Below are positions 22,141 through 35,360 of a DNA stretch of 64,000 nucleotides, piece after piece. The stretch is from Emergomyces orientalis (lineage: Eukaryota > Ascomycota > Eurotiomycetes > Onygenales > Ajellomycetaceae). Each line of letters starts with the position of its first letter. The first letter of the stretch is position 1. The stretch covers positions 1,736,001-1,800,000 of the forward strand of contig MOWL01000067.1 of assembly GCA_002110485.1 (NCBI GenBank). Direction: 5' to 3'. The translations under genes and the position numbers were made by a program. Under the pieces are notes generated by a model that saw nothing but the letters and a program-made list of their open reading frames with translations, was not told the origin of the DNA and did no database searches.

Positions 22141-24716
22141 CGTTTTATCCACCCGAACAGAATCCAGTCAGTGCCGAAAGAGATATCAAATATCTTCTTC
22201 TAGATCGCTCTGCAGTAAATATAATTGTACATTTTCAGAAGTCAATTATAAAAATAATAATAATAATAATATCTTATAGACAATCCGCGTGAATATTTTT
22301 TGATTTGAAAATTTGATTTGAAAATATTATCCTTATGGATATTTAAATGATAAATGAGATTGAGAAAATTCGAGTAAGATATTTAAGCAAGCCTCTGTTA
22401 TGGAGTATGAACCTTACTACTGCCCCAAACCCCAAGGCAAACTGCTTTTAATTCAATTTCAGCAATCAGTCTTCCTGTCTAGTTATCATATTTAGGCTAC
22501 GCGGAACACAGCCTCGGGTTCCATGGATATTCAACAACCCTATATAACCCCAACGTTTGTGCACTAACTACGGTTAAAGCTTAACTAACCTTGTTCAACG
22601 GTGTGGCAGACTGGAAGTTTAATGCGGGCAAAATAATGTATTGAAATACCTTGCAAGGCAGGAGCTGGAGTACGCTTTTCTGCCACCTTTAAATGATTCT
22701 TAGGTATAACTACTCTAGGTATAAAACAGCCAGTCGATAGGTGACATCTCTAGCAAGCATCCCAATATTGGAAAGATACACAGATATCTTCGGATAATTC
22801 AGCAGACCCAATGAATATATTCTGATAATGCAGAAATATGCAAAGCATAAACAAAACTCTCTTAATTTAGAGAAAAAAGAAAATCCATTCAACTCCCCAT
22901 GATAATTTGTAATACTCAGACTCCATAATCACCTCCATGCCCAGACCATCCTCCGTTATTATGCCACCAAATTTTCCAACCAGCTGGTTACCCCCAACAG
23001 TGAAAAATAGCACTGGATTCTCCTTCCTACTTCCCGGCCAAATTTCGCTCTTAGTGGACAGCACAATCAAGGTTGTCGCAGGCGATATTCGTATCTGCCT
23101 TCAATATTAGAAAAGAATATCCACGAACAAAATGCCACAATATAAATACCCCTTACTCACCTCTCCATCATGGAAACACTTGAAAGGAGCTGCACAGGAG
23201 GACTTGGTGCTAACAAATACTGCACCCTTGGGCTGGCTTTCTTTAGGGTCTCATGGACCACCTGGGAAGCCCACCCTTCTTTCGGCTCGATGCCGCTTGG
23301 ATGTCTCTGTATCTGGGGCAATCGGAAGGACTCTTGCCAGCTGGCTTTTGCCCACACTCTGTGATGCTAGCCGTCGTAACTGTTTCACCAGCGATGATAC
23401 TAGTAGTAATATATTTGGTACACATGGTTGCTGATCAGATGCGGTTTGTTCGAAGAGATTATCTTTCTAACAATCAGTCTGATGAATGCTTAAGAGGAGT
23501 ATTCAAATACTATACCTTTATTCTGCTGAGATTTCTGCCAAATGGCATCACAGTTAGTAAGAAGCCATGTTTCTCAAGAAATAGAAGAATGCTCACATTC
23601 CTTATTATCTGAGAAGTTAACGTGTACTAGAGTTAAGGAAATATGCAGAGCTTTCCATCCTTAAAAGGCCTTGTAGTAAAAGTAGGCTCAAGAGACCATG
23701 GACTTAAATGTGGACCGTAATGGCTGTTGAAGTCAGGAAGCTTAGAGGGAGGTTATATATATAGCAGTCATAAAGAGTGTGAAATTGCATTTGATTAGAC
23801 AGAGACCTTGTCTTTCAAACAAGAACACAATAATGCATCTTCAATTATGACAAAGAGAGCTAGAAACCCAGAGCAAATACTGCTCTCGCAAATACAATAG
23901 CTCTCCCTATGCCACAGTTGAGAAAAGTGTCATTCATGTTTTTGGTATAAGATATAAAGAAGGTTCAACAAACATTCTGCAGGGAGGTCAGACGTTGCGA
24001 GCAACATTAGAGCGCTTGAAAAGCAATTATATCAGCTTTAACAAAAGTCGCCAAATGCTTAACCATATTTCTCATGTGGCCTAGCTTGATATCCAAACAT
24101 CAAGCTGAATCTCCATTTGAGCTGTAGAACATATACCCGGATAATGAAGTTTTGAGAATCGAGTATCACGGATTTAAATGGCCAGGAACTGAAGGTGTAC
24201 ACTGCGGTTTCAATGACACACAATATCGATAAGACTTGATTTGGTGCCCCCAAATCATTGAGAAGTAGAAATAAATCATCTCAACCGATAGCTTTGGGGT
24301 TTGAAATTTAAAAGGAAAAGAAAGTTGAAAGAGGACTACCTAAATGTAGTCATATCAAATATTCGATATCAGATCACTGATTATGCATATACAGTAGTCA
24401 CATAATATGAGTCATATCTGAAACTTGTTCAGCGTCTCTAGTCAATCCTCCATTTCCCCACGGAGGTTCTCAAGAAGAGAAGAAATGTAATGCTTGATGA
24501 CAGAAATGGAGCAGAGATTCAAATGAACTTGAAGAGAGCAGACTGTCCCATTTGGGCTAGTTGGTGACGACGAGGTCTGCTCATGTGTAAAATACTGGTA
24601 TAGAAAATTACCAAAAATACCGCACCCTGGGATTTTTCCCCCTTCGAGATCAAAGCTCAAATCTTCCCATCTTCGGCAAAAATATCTATTGCATTTAGAA
24701 AGGATACCCAGCAACA
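22141..24716. other. Intergenic, 2.6 kb, no gene supported
   Basis: AT-rich, with an AAT microsatellite at 22253-22270. At 23132-23434 several overlapping frames of 60-120 codons are open on both strands, with local higher GC; none shows a family motif or clear splice sites. It could be a decayed gene remnant. Confidence 0.5.
22253..22270. repeat. AAT microsatellite
   Basis: Six AAT units in a row, within the intergenic region upstream of the AIM6-type gene. Confidence 0.85.
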
Positions 24717-25947
24717 ATGCCTCACAAGCACAAGCGGCGCCAGAAGGATAATTCGTAAGTACTCCCGTCCAGCCAGGCCAATCTCGCCCCATTTCTATAC
24801 ACGCCTCCATTCTAACCAAGGTCCGATTGCTACTCGTAGCGACAACTACGACCTTCCTCCAACGAACGTCGCAAAGCCCCTCCCAGCAAAAGCCAACAAT
24901 GCAGACTCTAAAGAATCCTTGAACAAAAAGCGCAAACTGAAAAAGCCCGCTCAGGACTCCTTTAAAGATGATACCCCCAAAGACTTTCTGCGCATGATGC
25001 ACCGATTCCAAAAAGCTACATCTGGAACAGCTCCGCGCAAACCGTCCAGTCTAGAAGATGATGGGACGAAACCGAACAAAAAACGGAAGAGAGGAGAACA
25101 GGAAGTTGGAACGAGTTCTACGAACAGGACGGGCATGACGTCCAAACAAACGGACAATAGTAATAAATCCAACTCGGAACCGCGACGAAACGCTACGGCA
25201 ACTTCCTCGCAACCCCCTGCTCCGCTACCACCCTCCTCTTCTATCCCCAAAATCCTCCCTGGCGAACGCATGTCCGATTTTTCTGCGCGAGTCAACCAAG
25301 CCCTTCCCCTCTCAGGCATCTCGAGAAAATCGGGCTCCTCAAGCATAAGCAAGGATCCTGCGCTAAAGAACCTGCGAGAAAATAGACAAACTAAACATGA
25401 ACGGCGCCTTCTACGTCTACAGCGGGAATGGAGGGAAGAAGAAGCGCGGATTAGAGAGCGGGAAGAAGCTGAGCGCGAGGAGAGGGAGGCGGATGAAGAA
25501 GAGGTCAATGAGCAGTGGAAGGCGTGGGAGGTCGAGGCAGGGTTAACGAAGAAAAAGAAGGCCGCCAATGCGAAGAAGAATAAGAAGAATAAGAAAAAGA
25601 GAAAGAAGAGTGGGAAAGGTGGCGCGTTGGGTGATAATGGAAGTGACGCTGACGATGTCGTCGAGGACGATGACGACGATGACGATGATGAAGATCCGTG
25701 GGCTAAGCTTAATCGCAGAGCGAAGGCTATGCAGCCTACTAATCCGCTCGCGGTTGTGCAGGCGCCTCCTACGCAGCTCACGAAGCCGAAGGAAAAGTTC
25801 AAGGTGAGTGGGATGGGCGGTGCGAAGGTCAATGTTGCCAATGTTCCTGCAGCAGCGGGGAGTTTGCGAACTAGGGAAGAGTTGGCGGAACAGAGGCAGA
25901 ATATTGTAGATGCGTATAGGAGGATTATGGCGGGGAAGAGAGGGTGA
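24717..25947 (+). CDS. Uncharacterised charged coiled-coil protein, probably nuclear or nucleolar
   Basis: Predicted 381 residues in two exons, 24717-24754 and 24840-25947. The 85-nt intron has GTAAGT and a TCGTAG acceptor; a nearer AAG acceptor would meet a stop, so the farther one is chosen. The join gives MPHKHKRRQKDN-SDNYDLPPTNVAKPLP. The body has basic runs, a DFLRMMHRFQKA segment near residue 95, a helix-forming stretch rich in Glu/Arg (about 225-275), a Lys-rich run and then an acidic Asp/Glu run. The last 30 residues (LRTREELAEQRQNIVDAYRR) look conserved. I do not recognise a named family. Charge pattern suggests an RNA- or chromatin-associated protein; this is inference. Confidence 0.75.
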
Positions 25948-26347
25948 AGAAATACCTATTATTTTACGACTTGGTTTGATGGCCATTTGTTAAATTTAAC
26001 ACCTACCCCAAACTATAGAATCACTAATTAGAATGGCTGGCTTGATTTGCCAACAGGCGAATTAATTAAATTTTCAAAAGCTCGATGATCAAATCGGTGT
26101 ATTGCATGTCATTTCACACGGAAGATTTTATGATATCCATCGTGTATATGTACTTGGAACTTTAATGCCCAAAAAAATTAACTCCTTTGAAATGCGAAAA
26201 CGAAAAGCAAATGTAACTTTTTAAATCCTGCTAGAATCTCACAGCCTGAGATCTGAGCACACATTGGTATCACGAGCGACAACGGTATAAAAAACGGGTC
26301 TATATCAACTCTCAACTCTCAACAGTCTATGCCTGACCAATCTTGAT
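25948..26347. other. Convergent 3' spacer
   Basis: About 400 bp of AT-rich sequence between the unknown coiled-coil gene and the end of the Rrp5 gene. No gene seen. Confidence 0.65.
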
Positions 26348-29300
26348 CTATCCCTCCTTAATAACCTTAACATACTCTGCAGCCCTAGCTTTAACCTCAT
26401 CCACCATCTTCTCATTCCCGCCACCAGCCTTCTCCTCGAACGCCAGCCACTTCTTGAAAAAGAACTTGGCCTGTTTATCCTTCAACTTCTTCGGCCCAGT
26501 CTTAGTCCCATCCACAGCAATACCATGTCCCAACCCCAGAACTCTTTCAAACAGCCTCCTCACCTGCTCCACGTCACCGTGCTTGATCTCCAGATCAAGT
26601 AGCACATTCCACAGATCGACGCGCTTGGGGAACGAGGAAAGGAGGCCTTCGAATATCGTTCGGCCACGTTCGATGTCTCCGTTTGGAGAGCGAAATTCCA
26701 GCTGACCGAATTTGGACGTGATGTCGACGTGAGCGTGGGCCGGGAGAGATTGAATGGCCCGTGGAAGGAGTGCGCGTCCCCGTTCGGGCTCAGCCAGGGT
26801 GTCAAAGAGGAAAGTGGCGAAGTTGAGGTAAATGTTTGGCGATTGGGTGAATTTTTTCTTGAGGGTTGTTTGGAAGAGCTCGTCGGCTTTCTGTACAGCA
26901 ATTTATCAGTAAAAACTTTTCATATGAATTAAGCCATAGACATCGGGTTTAAAGGGAAGGTTAAAACGTACATCATGCTTTCCGGATTGTATGTAAATGC
27001 TAGTCATACACTCGTGGATCTCCTGCGGATCGTTGTATTGACACGCACGCTTAAAAATATCCTCAAGCGTGTCATCGTTTCCAAAGGTATTCTCCAAGTT
27101 GAGCATCGCGACCCAGATGTTGAATTTTTCCGTATCTTGGCCGATACTGATTGATCGAAGCGCTCGCTCCGCGACCTCTCGGGCTTTGTCAACCTCGCTA
27201 AGTTCAAGTTGGAATGCCATGTATTTCAACCAGAGCAAACTCGAGTCAGGTTCACCGAGTAATAAGCGCTCGTAATCTGCGATAGATTGCGGGCCATTGG
27301 CGTCAAGGTCACCCGTTCTATCCACTTGGATCTCCGGCTTCCGACGCTTCTTCTTCTTTGTAGCTGTTTGGTTATCGGAATCGGAGTCGGAATCATTATC
27401 CTCATCAGGTCCAGTGGTAGCGTTTCCAGCCCAGTCAAATCCAGTGGTGACTAGGCCTCCTCTTACACCCGCGACTTCGGTTTCGGCCATTCGCACATCC
27501 TCGTCACTGGCATCCTTCTCACTATCATCGCCATTTAAAGCATCCTCCAGGTCGACGCCTCCCATTGAAATGTCATCGCCAGATTCAAGTTCAAGATCGA
27601 TGCCACCATCGTCCTCGTTTTCACTCACATCTTCCTCGACCTCATCTTCAGTGTTTTCACCATCCGATTCGTCATCGCTATCTTTGAAATACGAGGCCTT
27701 CAATCCCAAAGAAATCCGCTCCTTATTATGGTCGATCTTGACAATTTTAGCCTTAACAATATCACCCTTCTCAAAGAGCTTTCTTGCGTCGTCCACTTTC
27801 CCCTCTGCCATTTCCGTTCGATGACAGAGACCACTAAGATTGGTAGTTCCATCAATGACGATGAAAGCTCCAAATTCTTCGACGTTGCGGATTTTTCCAG
27901 TAACGATCTGACCTCGCTTCAGGTCTTTGATCGTAATTGGTGTCTTGTAGTTTGGCTCAAGGACCGATTCCTTCAGACTCATCTGAATTTTATTGGCTTC
28001 GGCGTCCGCCAAAATAATCCTTCCGCGCACAAGCTGGTCGACCTGGAACTCGTTCTGCCACTCTTTAATATATGAATCTGAAAGATCTGAGATTCGAACG
28101 TAGGCCGTAACGTCATGGCCCAGTGTAACGAAGAGGCCATTATTGGCAACCCTCCGCACAAAACCACGAACGATATCATTAACCTTTAATTGGCTAATCG
28201 ATATTATTTCCGGGTCCTGAATGGGTAGCGATGAGCTGAGGACCCTTGAAGGTCGAACGGAAAGCAATATCTTCTTGTTAGGGACGTCAATGTCAACAAC
28301 GCAGACACGGAGAACTTCATTTTTGTGGAAATCTGCAGGATTCACTTTCGTGTAGTCATCAGCCATGTCTATCAAATTGATAGCACCAACTGCAGTGTCG
28401 CTTAGCTGCACGAGAACCTGGCGTTCGGTAACTCTGGTGACTCGTCCAAGTAAGATTTCGCCCTTTGAAAAGTCCGATATCGTTGTCTTATTTGGCGACC
28501 CTCCGTGCCTTGCCGAAAGGTCAAGACGATTCTTATCCGAGTCCATCCCAGTGACATGAACCTTGAGTGCAGATCCAACAGGGAAATTCTTGGCGATATC
28601 ACCTACAAGCGACAAATCATCCGAAAGGTCAGTTAGTCGCAGCCTTCCGCGGACATTCGGGGAGATATTTATCCAAAGACAATCCTCGCCGATATTATTG
28701 ACGAATCCTATCCATGAAGATCCGATTTTGACTTTATCAAGGCTGAGAGGGTCGAGATCCCTCGATTCGAGGGAGCTAGGTTTCGCTGAAAGTTCAAACA
28801 CAGGATACTTCCCGCTCCTGTGGCTAATTGGCAGGAACTTGTGGCTACGGGCGTCATGGATCCCAAGGATTCGTACAGGAATTATCTGCTTGGCCTTAAA
28901 GTACCGCAATGGCTGTTTGCGGTCCTTGATGGCGTCCCATCTATCGAATACCTCTGAAACATCGATCCGGCCTTGAATGTTTTCCGCAAGTTGAACATTT
29001 ATCTGCGTTTCCTTAACGGAAACAATTTTCGCCTTGGTGATTCTACCAAAGGTCAAATCATCTAGAGACTTGATATCATCGTCGATAGGGTTGATAGATG
29101 ACTGATTAACGTTGTTGGTGGGCTTAACACGATCGGATGTACGCTGCTTGTTCGTTTCTGCTTCCTTCAATGTTAAAATAAACCTTTGGCGGTCGTCTTC
29201 GATAGACTGTACAGTTGAGGATATTGGCTGTGCCAGGGCATATCCCAAGTTGGGTTTATTCACGTGATCATCGTCCACAAGACGTTTTGGGACAAATCCG

Positions 29301-31955
29301 GTAAGGCCTCCCAAGAATTCCACAAACAAACCATCCGCAATGATGTTCTTCACAAACCCAGTCACTTTTGATCCTTCCTGAAGATCCTCAAACTTGGCAG
29401 GTAGTTCACCTCGTTGGCGAGCCTGCTTCAGGCTTGGCTTATTAGTGACCTTGATAAGCCGGTGAGCCTTCTGCATATTAAGGATTAAAAGTTCATTAAG
29501 CTTCTGGCCGACTCTGATGCGAGCAAGCGCAGCGCCAGTTCTCGAAGACTGACCATCGGCGACGTGTTCTGCATTTAACCTCGCAACCAACCCAGAGTCC
29601 TCCAGCTTTAAAAGTATATCCTCACTGGATTTTTCAAAGACGGTGCCTGCAACAATGTCTCCAGGATGTATATTCTCAAATGCATTTTTGTATGATTCTG
29701 TGAATGACGACGGGTCCTTGCAGGAGACTACCAGCTTTCGCAACTCCGCATCAACACTCAGAGCATGCACGTTCACAACTTGGCCGAGACTGAAATGCTG
29801 AGCGGGATCCTTGATGTAGGCTTCGCTCATTTCTGAAACAGGGAGAAAACCTCGAACTTCGCCGTAGAACTGAACAATTGCTCCGTGAGACTGAATGCTG
29901 ATAATTGTTCCTGGTGATTGGTTTCCTGGAAGGATGCCGCTATAATCCTTCCAGGCCGGAGCTTCGCTGTTTAACAACGCCTTTTTCAACGTAAGTCGTA
30001 ACTGGCGTTTCTCCAAGTTCACAGAGATGATCCTAGAAGAAACTTGTGCTCCTTCGCGGAATTTCTTCTCCGGGTGCTGCAGTTTAGTATCTGACATGTG
30101 CATTCCCGGAACCAACCCGGAAATGCCATCCGCAAGAGAAACTATAAGCCCGCTGATACCGTCAGGCCCGATGAGGAGTTTCTCAATCTTTCCCTTGACC
30201 ACTGCGCCGACCGTAACGTCTTCAAGACGAAGGAAAGGCTGGTCGATGACTTTCCTTTCGAAAGACAGAAGATATAGGTTATCCAGGGCGCTGAAACCAA
30301 CTATTCTTGCCTCGTGGGTGGAATCCACTTTGTAAGGCCCCTGCGTGGCAGATATGCTGTCGACCTTGTTATCTGAGAGCTTGGAAATATGAACGAATCC
30401 GTAGTGCTTGTCATTGAACTGAACGTAGACACCCAAACCTGGTTCAACTTTAGTGACTTTTACTTCTGGGATAATGGCAGATATGGCAGGGGTATCCTCA
30501 GCACTAGATCGCTGGTCAAGAGCTGTTGGCGTAAACTTGACAACGTGGTCCAGGATGGAGAATCCGAGTTTCAAAGGTTCGACAGTGGGGAATGTGCAAA
30601 TGAGTCGGCCTTTTATTTTCGCCCCAGCATGATACTTCGCTGTGATATCCTCCTTTCCAGTAGTAGTCCCAGACTGGACTAGATCAACAACAGCGTCCAG
30701 CATTCCCATGATCTTTCCAGCCATACCAGTAGAAGTAACTTCGGTCAAAAGAATCTCTGCCGCTGTTCCGGGAAGGAAGGAGTTAATAGTTGGCGCAGAG
30801 GTCAAAAAGTGTGATTTTTTAATGGATCCGGTGGTTGGAAGGTTGGCGGACAGCTTCACGACGCTACCGTTCGCATTATGCCCGGTGACGACACAGAGGA
30901 AAACGGAGCCTTCCTTTATTTGCGATACCTGGAGGTCATGGGGTATTTCTTTCGAAGACATAAACCCTTTTGTTTGGCCGTCCTCCAAACCGAGATCCAT
31001 CACGAGGCCGTGATCCTCCACACTAAGTACAGAGGCTTGCACAGTGGCATTAACGACCAGATCAGAATTCGAAAGTCCCGAATTGGCCTCACGAGGGTCT
31101 ACTGAAAGCTCAATATGTTTTTTTCCCTTAGTTTTACCCTGATTCACCTCAGTTTCGGTCGACGTAACGGACGCTCGTAGGTATTGGCCCAATTTGAAGT
31201 ATGATTTCAAGTCCAGGTCCTCCTCTTCCTCATCGTCGTCGGACCCATCATTTTCGTCTTGGTTGCTGCCCAGGAGCTTCTCGATCTTTTGTTGGAGTGT
31301 CCTTGACACAGCGGTGAGGGGAATGTAGCCAGTTAAATTGTTGGGAAGCGACAAGCCAATGTCATGAGCATTGATACTAGAAACTTGGCCAAGGACCTTA
31401 GAACCTATGGCAATACGCTTTAAAATAAAAATATTAGCAGTGTTGATTCACTCAGTATTCACTGTTCGCTGCGGGATAAGGTACCTTAAAGTTGAGTCCT
31501 TCAATGCGAACACCCTCCTTGGCAAACTCCTCAGAAGTCATGTTTTTCTTAGACTTAGTCTTTCCTTTCTTTGCTTTGCTCCCAGATATCTTGCTAGGTT
31601 TTTTTGGAGTCCCATCCTCATCGTCGATATCGTCCTCACCAGGAGCTCCCTTCTGCTCAAAAAGAACGTCGCGAGTTGCCTGAATCTGGATTTGTTTCTG
31701 CTCAAGCGGCGTTAAAACGTTTGCACCACCACGGGGGAAAGCAGGTTCCTCATCTCGCAAAACAGAAACAGCCGGTGCCTTGGAGGGCGGATCTGAAGAG
31801 TCTTTCGACTTCTCCACCAGATTCTTTGGCTTTTTCCTCCCTCTCACTTCTTCCTTGCGCTGCGCACCATCTGTGACCTTGACTCTTTTCTGTCGTTGTC
31901 GAGAACCTGACTCATCAGGGGCATTACCTTTCCGCTTGACGGGAGCCATCTTCAT
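26348..31955 (-). CDS. rrp5: rRNA biogenesis protein Rrp5
   Basis: Predicted 1819 residues in three exons: 31485-31955, 26972-31417 and 26348-26890, with introns of 67 nt (GTACCT, CTAAT, AAG) and 81 nt (GTACGT, CAG). All joins are in phase 0. After a basic N-terminus come about a dozen S1 RNA-binding repeats, such as VLGQVSSINAHDIGLSLP, GLVMDLGLEDGQTKGF and GQIVTGKIRNVEEFGAFIVI. An acidic linker follows, then C-terminal HAT/TPR-like repeats (LWLKYMAFQLELSEVDKARE, SPNIYLNFATFLFDTL, RVDLWNVLLDLEIKHGDVEQ). Rrp5 acts in the nucleolus and is needed for both 18S and 5.8S rRNA maturation. MKMAPVKRK is chosen as start; the second ATG two codons later is equally possible. Confidence 0.95.
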
Positions 31956-32465
31956 GACAGAACTGGGCAAAACAATTGACTGCTCACAGCTGGTGTGTGG
32001 TCCCGTCTAACTTTCAACAATTCTTCCCAGGTGCGGATGGTGCATAAAAAATCGAAATTTCTCCTTTAGGCCAAGTGCGGACTCGGCATCAGCACCGCCA
32101 AAAGCCGAAGCCCAAACTGCCAGGTCCCTTGGAAGTCTCACCGCCTTCCCTTTTCCAGCATAGCGCCAACTCACTAAATGGGCAAGCTGTGCACGGTCCA
32201 CTCTGACTAAGCCTTCGCGTCAACGAAGCGCCAAGACCGACACGGGGCACGACTCGCGGGGACTCAGCTTAGCCTGGGATAATATCGCGACAACGTGCTG
32301 GGCGGCCAGGAGCGTCGATATCAAATGTCTAAACCTCCAACAACTCATCTACTTCCTCCGTCAATTGTTCCAGTCACCCTACAACATCTCTTCAATATAC
32401 ACATATTCAACAGATATTGACTTCAATGTGTTAGATTTACATTCCTCCACTCGTTTCTACCAGTT
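31956..32465. promoter_or_regulatory. Divergent promoter of rrp5 and cdt2 with E2F/MBF-like motifs
   Basis: A 510-bp shared 5' region. GCGCCAA occurs at 32163-32169 and 32228-32234, and TCGCGT (MCB-like core read on the other strand) at 32215-32220, all within 72 bp. Such motifs are bound by SBF/MBF or E2F factors at G1/S genes, and fission yeast cdt2 is an MBF target. The motifs are seen; the function is inference. Confidence 0.45.
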
Positions 32466-34806
32466 ATGGAATCGGATCCTGGGTCCTCCTCTCTCTATGT
32501 CAGGTCTGACCCCCGCGAAGGATCCCAGGACACAATTCCATCCTCTCCCCCCATATTCAATGCTCCACAAATACCTTCATCTCCTCCTCGAACGAAAACA
32601 AAAAAGCCCCCTCCTGTCACACCTAGATCCTTCAAACGGTTCTTTACCCCACGTTCTGTTCTGGGTACTCTCCCGAGTGGGGGAAATGACCGCCCCAATC
32701 GCCAAATACTGAAAGATATATATTCTCCAGCTTTGAATCGCCTCGGGCCAGCCTTTGCCAGGATATCAGATGGGCCCCAAGATAGCTCAGCTAAAGCTTC
32801 AACACACGATGCCTTGTCAACCCCGCGCAGAAAGCGGAAATTATCCTTTTCTTCAAGTCCCCCACTTCAATCCTCTCCATTGAGGAGAGTGCGGATTGCC
32901 CCATCTATTCTTCACCCTGACATAGACTCAAGCCCGAGTAGGCCAAAGATTAATGAAATTGAGTTCGAATCCGAACCTCGATTGGAGGCACCCAAACCCA
33001 AACAACGCACCTCTCCGCCTGCTCCTTTACGCCGGTCTCATGTGCTTCAAACCTCCGGTCAATTTTTTATGCGCAGCCTTTCAGATAGTAGATCGAGGAC
33101 TCTAACACTTCGATACAACTATGGTAAATGTGTGTGTTGTGCGTCCGTCAGGTTATTATTGTTCGTCGACTAATGTATCTTCATGAAAACAGCCTGGCAG
33201 GACGAGGTTTCCGACTTTTATAGCTTACCTGATGACCTTCATCAATGCTCTTATAAAGATCAGAGGGGAGAACGTCTCACTCTCCCATTTTGCACCGTTT
33301 CTTGTCACAGTACGTAATATTTTGCTCCTATTCAGTGAAAAATTCTTGCCATTTTTTTTACCCTAAAACTAACCGTTTCCAGCCAATTCTCTGGTGGCGA
33401 TTGGAGACGAAGAAGGAGGAGTCCGACTATTAGACTCAGCTAAAAACGAGAAACCCGGTTTCTCAAAGACCTATCTATCATTTCAACCCCATACGAACTC
33501 CATCATGGACCTGGAATTCTCCTCGGACGACAGACTTTTGGCCACTGCATCTGGTGACCAAACCACGCGGATTATCGATATGCCCACGCAGACACCGATA
33601 TACTGCCTATCGAAGCATACTTCCTCTGTCAAACGCGTGCAATTCCAGCCCGCTTCTAATGACAATGTTGTTGCAACCTGTAGTCGTGACGGCAGTGTTA
33701 ATATCTGGGATCTCCGATATAAAGCTTTTGAAAGGCCAGCAATGCAGCTGCGCTGCTCTCTTGCATCGGACATAGACGATTCTACAAAGGCGTCATCCAT
33801 TAAAATGAAGTACCCCCAGGTATCCAATAGCATCTGGCCAGCGCATGCGGAAAAGCCACGGTCCAAAACCAGTTCGGAAGCAGAAGCCTTAGCGCGTCGA
33901 GATGATATATCAGTTACCTCTATTGCATTCCTACACCCTGGCCGTGAAAATCTCTTCGTAACGAGCAGTGAGTCAAACGCCTGTGTAAGGCTATGGGACC
34001 TACGGACCACATACTCGTTACGACGCAAAACACCGGTCCCCCTGGCCATCACCAGACAACCAGAAAGCCACGAAAAATACCGCCAATTCGGACTAACGTC
34101 CATGGCTTTCAACGGTGACGGGAGTAGACTCTACACCCTCTGCCGTGACGGCAGCGTTTACGCATACTCCACCTCCCACCTGACTCTAGGGAGCTGCCCA
34201 GAAATGGTACCATCCAGTTCAGGCTTCAAGCGCTTTCCTGGCGACGAAGCCAAACCTGGCTTAGGTCCTCTATACGGCTTCCGCCACCCACGCCTCCAAG
34301 TCGCCACGTTCTTTGTCAAACTCGCCGTCCGCCGTGCAGTCAACGACAAGAGCGAAATGCTCGCCGTCGGCAGCAGCGATAACTGCGCCATTGTGTTCCC
34401 CACAGATGAACGATACCTCACCCCACCCTCTTCCTCACCTTCTTCTCCTACCTCCCTCCCTGCCATTAGCATTACCACACCCAATCAAACAACTTCTCGA
34501 CCACCACGCCGCCACAACCTACGCAGATCCCATTCCAGCAGCGTAGGTTTATCGGGGCGTTTGGAAGATACCATCCCGATATACCAACACGGCGCGGCGC
34601 TGGTTGAAGGGCATAAGAAGGAGGTATCTGGTGTTTCGTGGACCCATGGTGGCGAGCTCATCACTGTCAGTGACGATTTACATGCTCGATGCTGGCGAGA
34701 AGGCCCTGAGGCGCGGGACATGAGGCTTAGGGGAGACTCTGAGGGAAGGAGATGGCATTGTGGATGGGCGGATGCGAAAGACTCTGGAGATGATGAAGAT
34801 GGGTAG
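32466..34806 (+). CDS. cdt2: Cdt2-like WD40 substrate receptor of CRL4 ubiquitin ligase
   Basis: Predicted 732 residues in three exons, 32466-33123, 33193-33309 and 33383-34806, with introns of 69 and 73 nt; phases agree. The first 215 residues are Ser/Pro-rich and disordered with RSFKRFFTPRSVLG. WD40 repeats follow: LVAIGDEEGGVRLLD, IMDLEFSSDDRLLATASGDQ, VKRVQFQPASNDNVVATCSR and a last one, VSGVSWTHGGELITVSDD. Two repeats end in the WDXR box that contacts DDB1 (NIWDLRYK, RLWDLRTT). Cdt2 brings Cdt1 and related targets bound to chromatin PCNA to CRL4 for destruction in S phase. Other DDB1-binding WD40 proteins cannot be fully excluded. Confidence 0.85.
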
Positions 34807-35360
34807 AGGAAAGGGGAGAGGAGAGGGGTTGGTGTCATTGCCTCAACTGCTGGTTCCGCTTATGCTTTGTTGGGGATTGGTTTTGCTTATCATTTTCTCG
34901 TTGTTTCGATGTAAAGTTATTAGAAGGCGTTTTTTTCCAGCGGGGACCCTTTTGCTGTTGTCAGTTTTGGCCATTCATATTCATTCCTGCTTGTCCTTCG
35001 GACAATAGATTTAAAATAAATAAAAAAAGGTATACTTAACGGTACATTGTCATATCATGCTAGTCTATAACGAGTTAATTATTCGCTAGGTTGTAAATTT
35101 AAAAAAGCCTCGTGAAAATAAAGGTACTATTAAATCTACAAATGGGAGATAAAAGGGAGCCTGCTGCAGGCAGGACGAACAAATTAATTTCCAAAACAGT
35201 TATATGTATGAATATGGTTTCTGTATGAAGTCTTTCACTTTTCTTTGGATCCTCTTCCCTGGGACATTAATAAAAAGAAAAGGAAATAGTTTTATGGTAT
35301 GAACCCAGCAAAAAAGCTTTTGTGTTTTCTTTTTTTGTAACTACACAACTCCATAGTCCT
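34807..35360. other. Convergent 3' spacer
   Basis: Between the ends of cdt2 and cct1. AT-rich with T-runs; no gene seen. Confidence 0.65.

Noticed and set aside
24951..25841. 296-codon minus-strand ORF
   Set aside because: Antisense shadow of the charged coiled-coil gene, made of Ser/Phe/Leu runs from its repeats.
33483..34112. 209-codon minus-strand ORF inside cdt2
   Set aside because: Antisense to WD40 repeats; no own motif.
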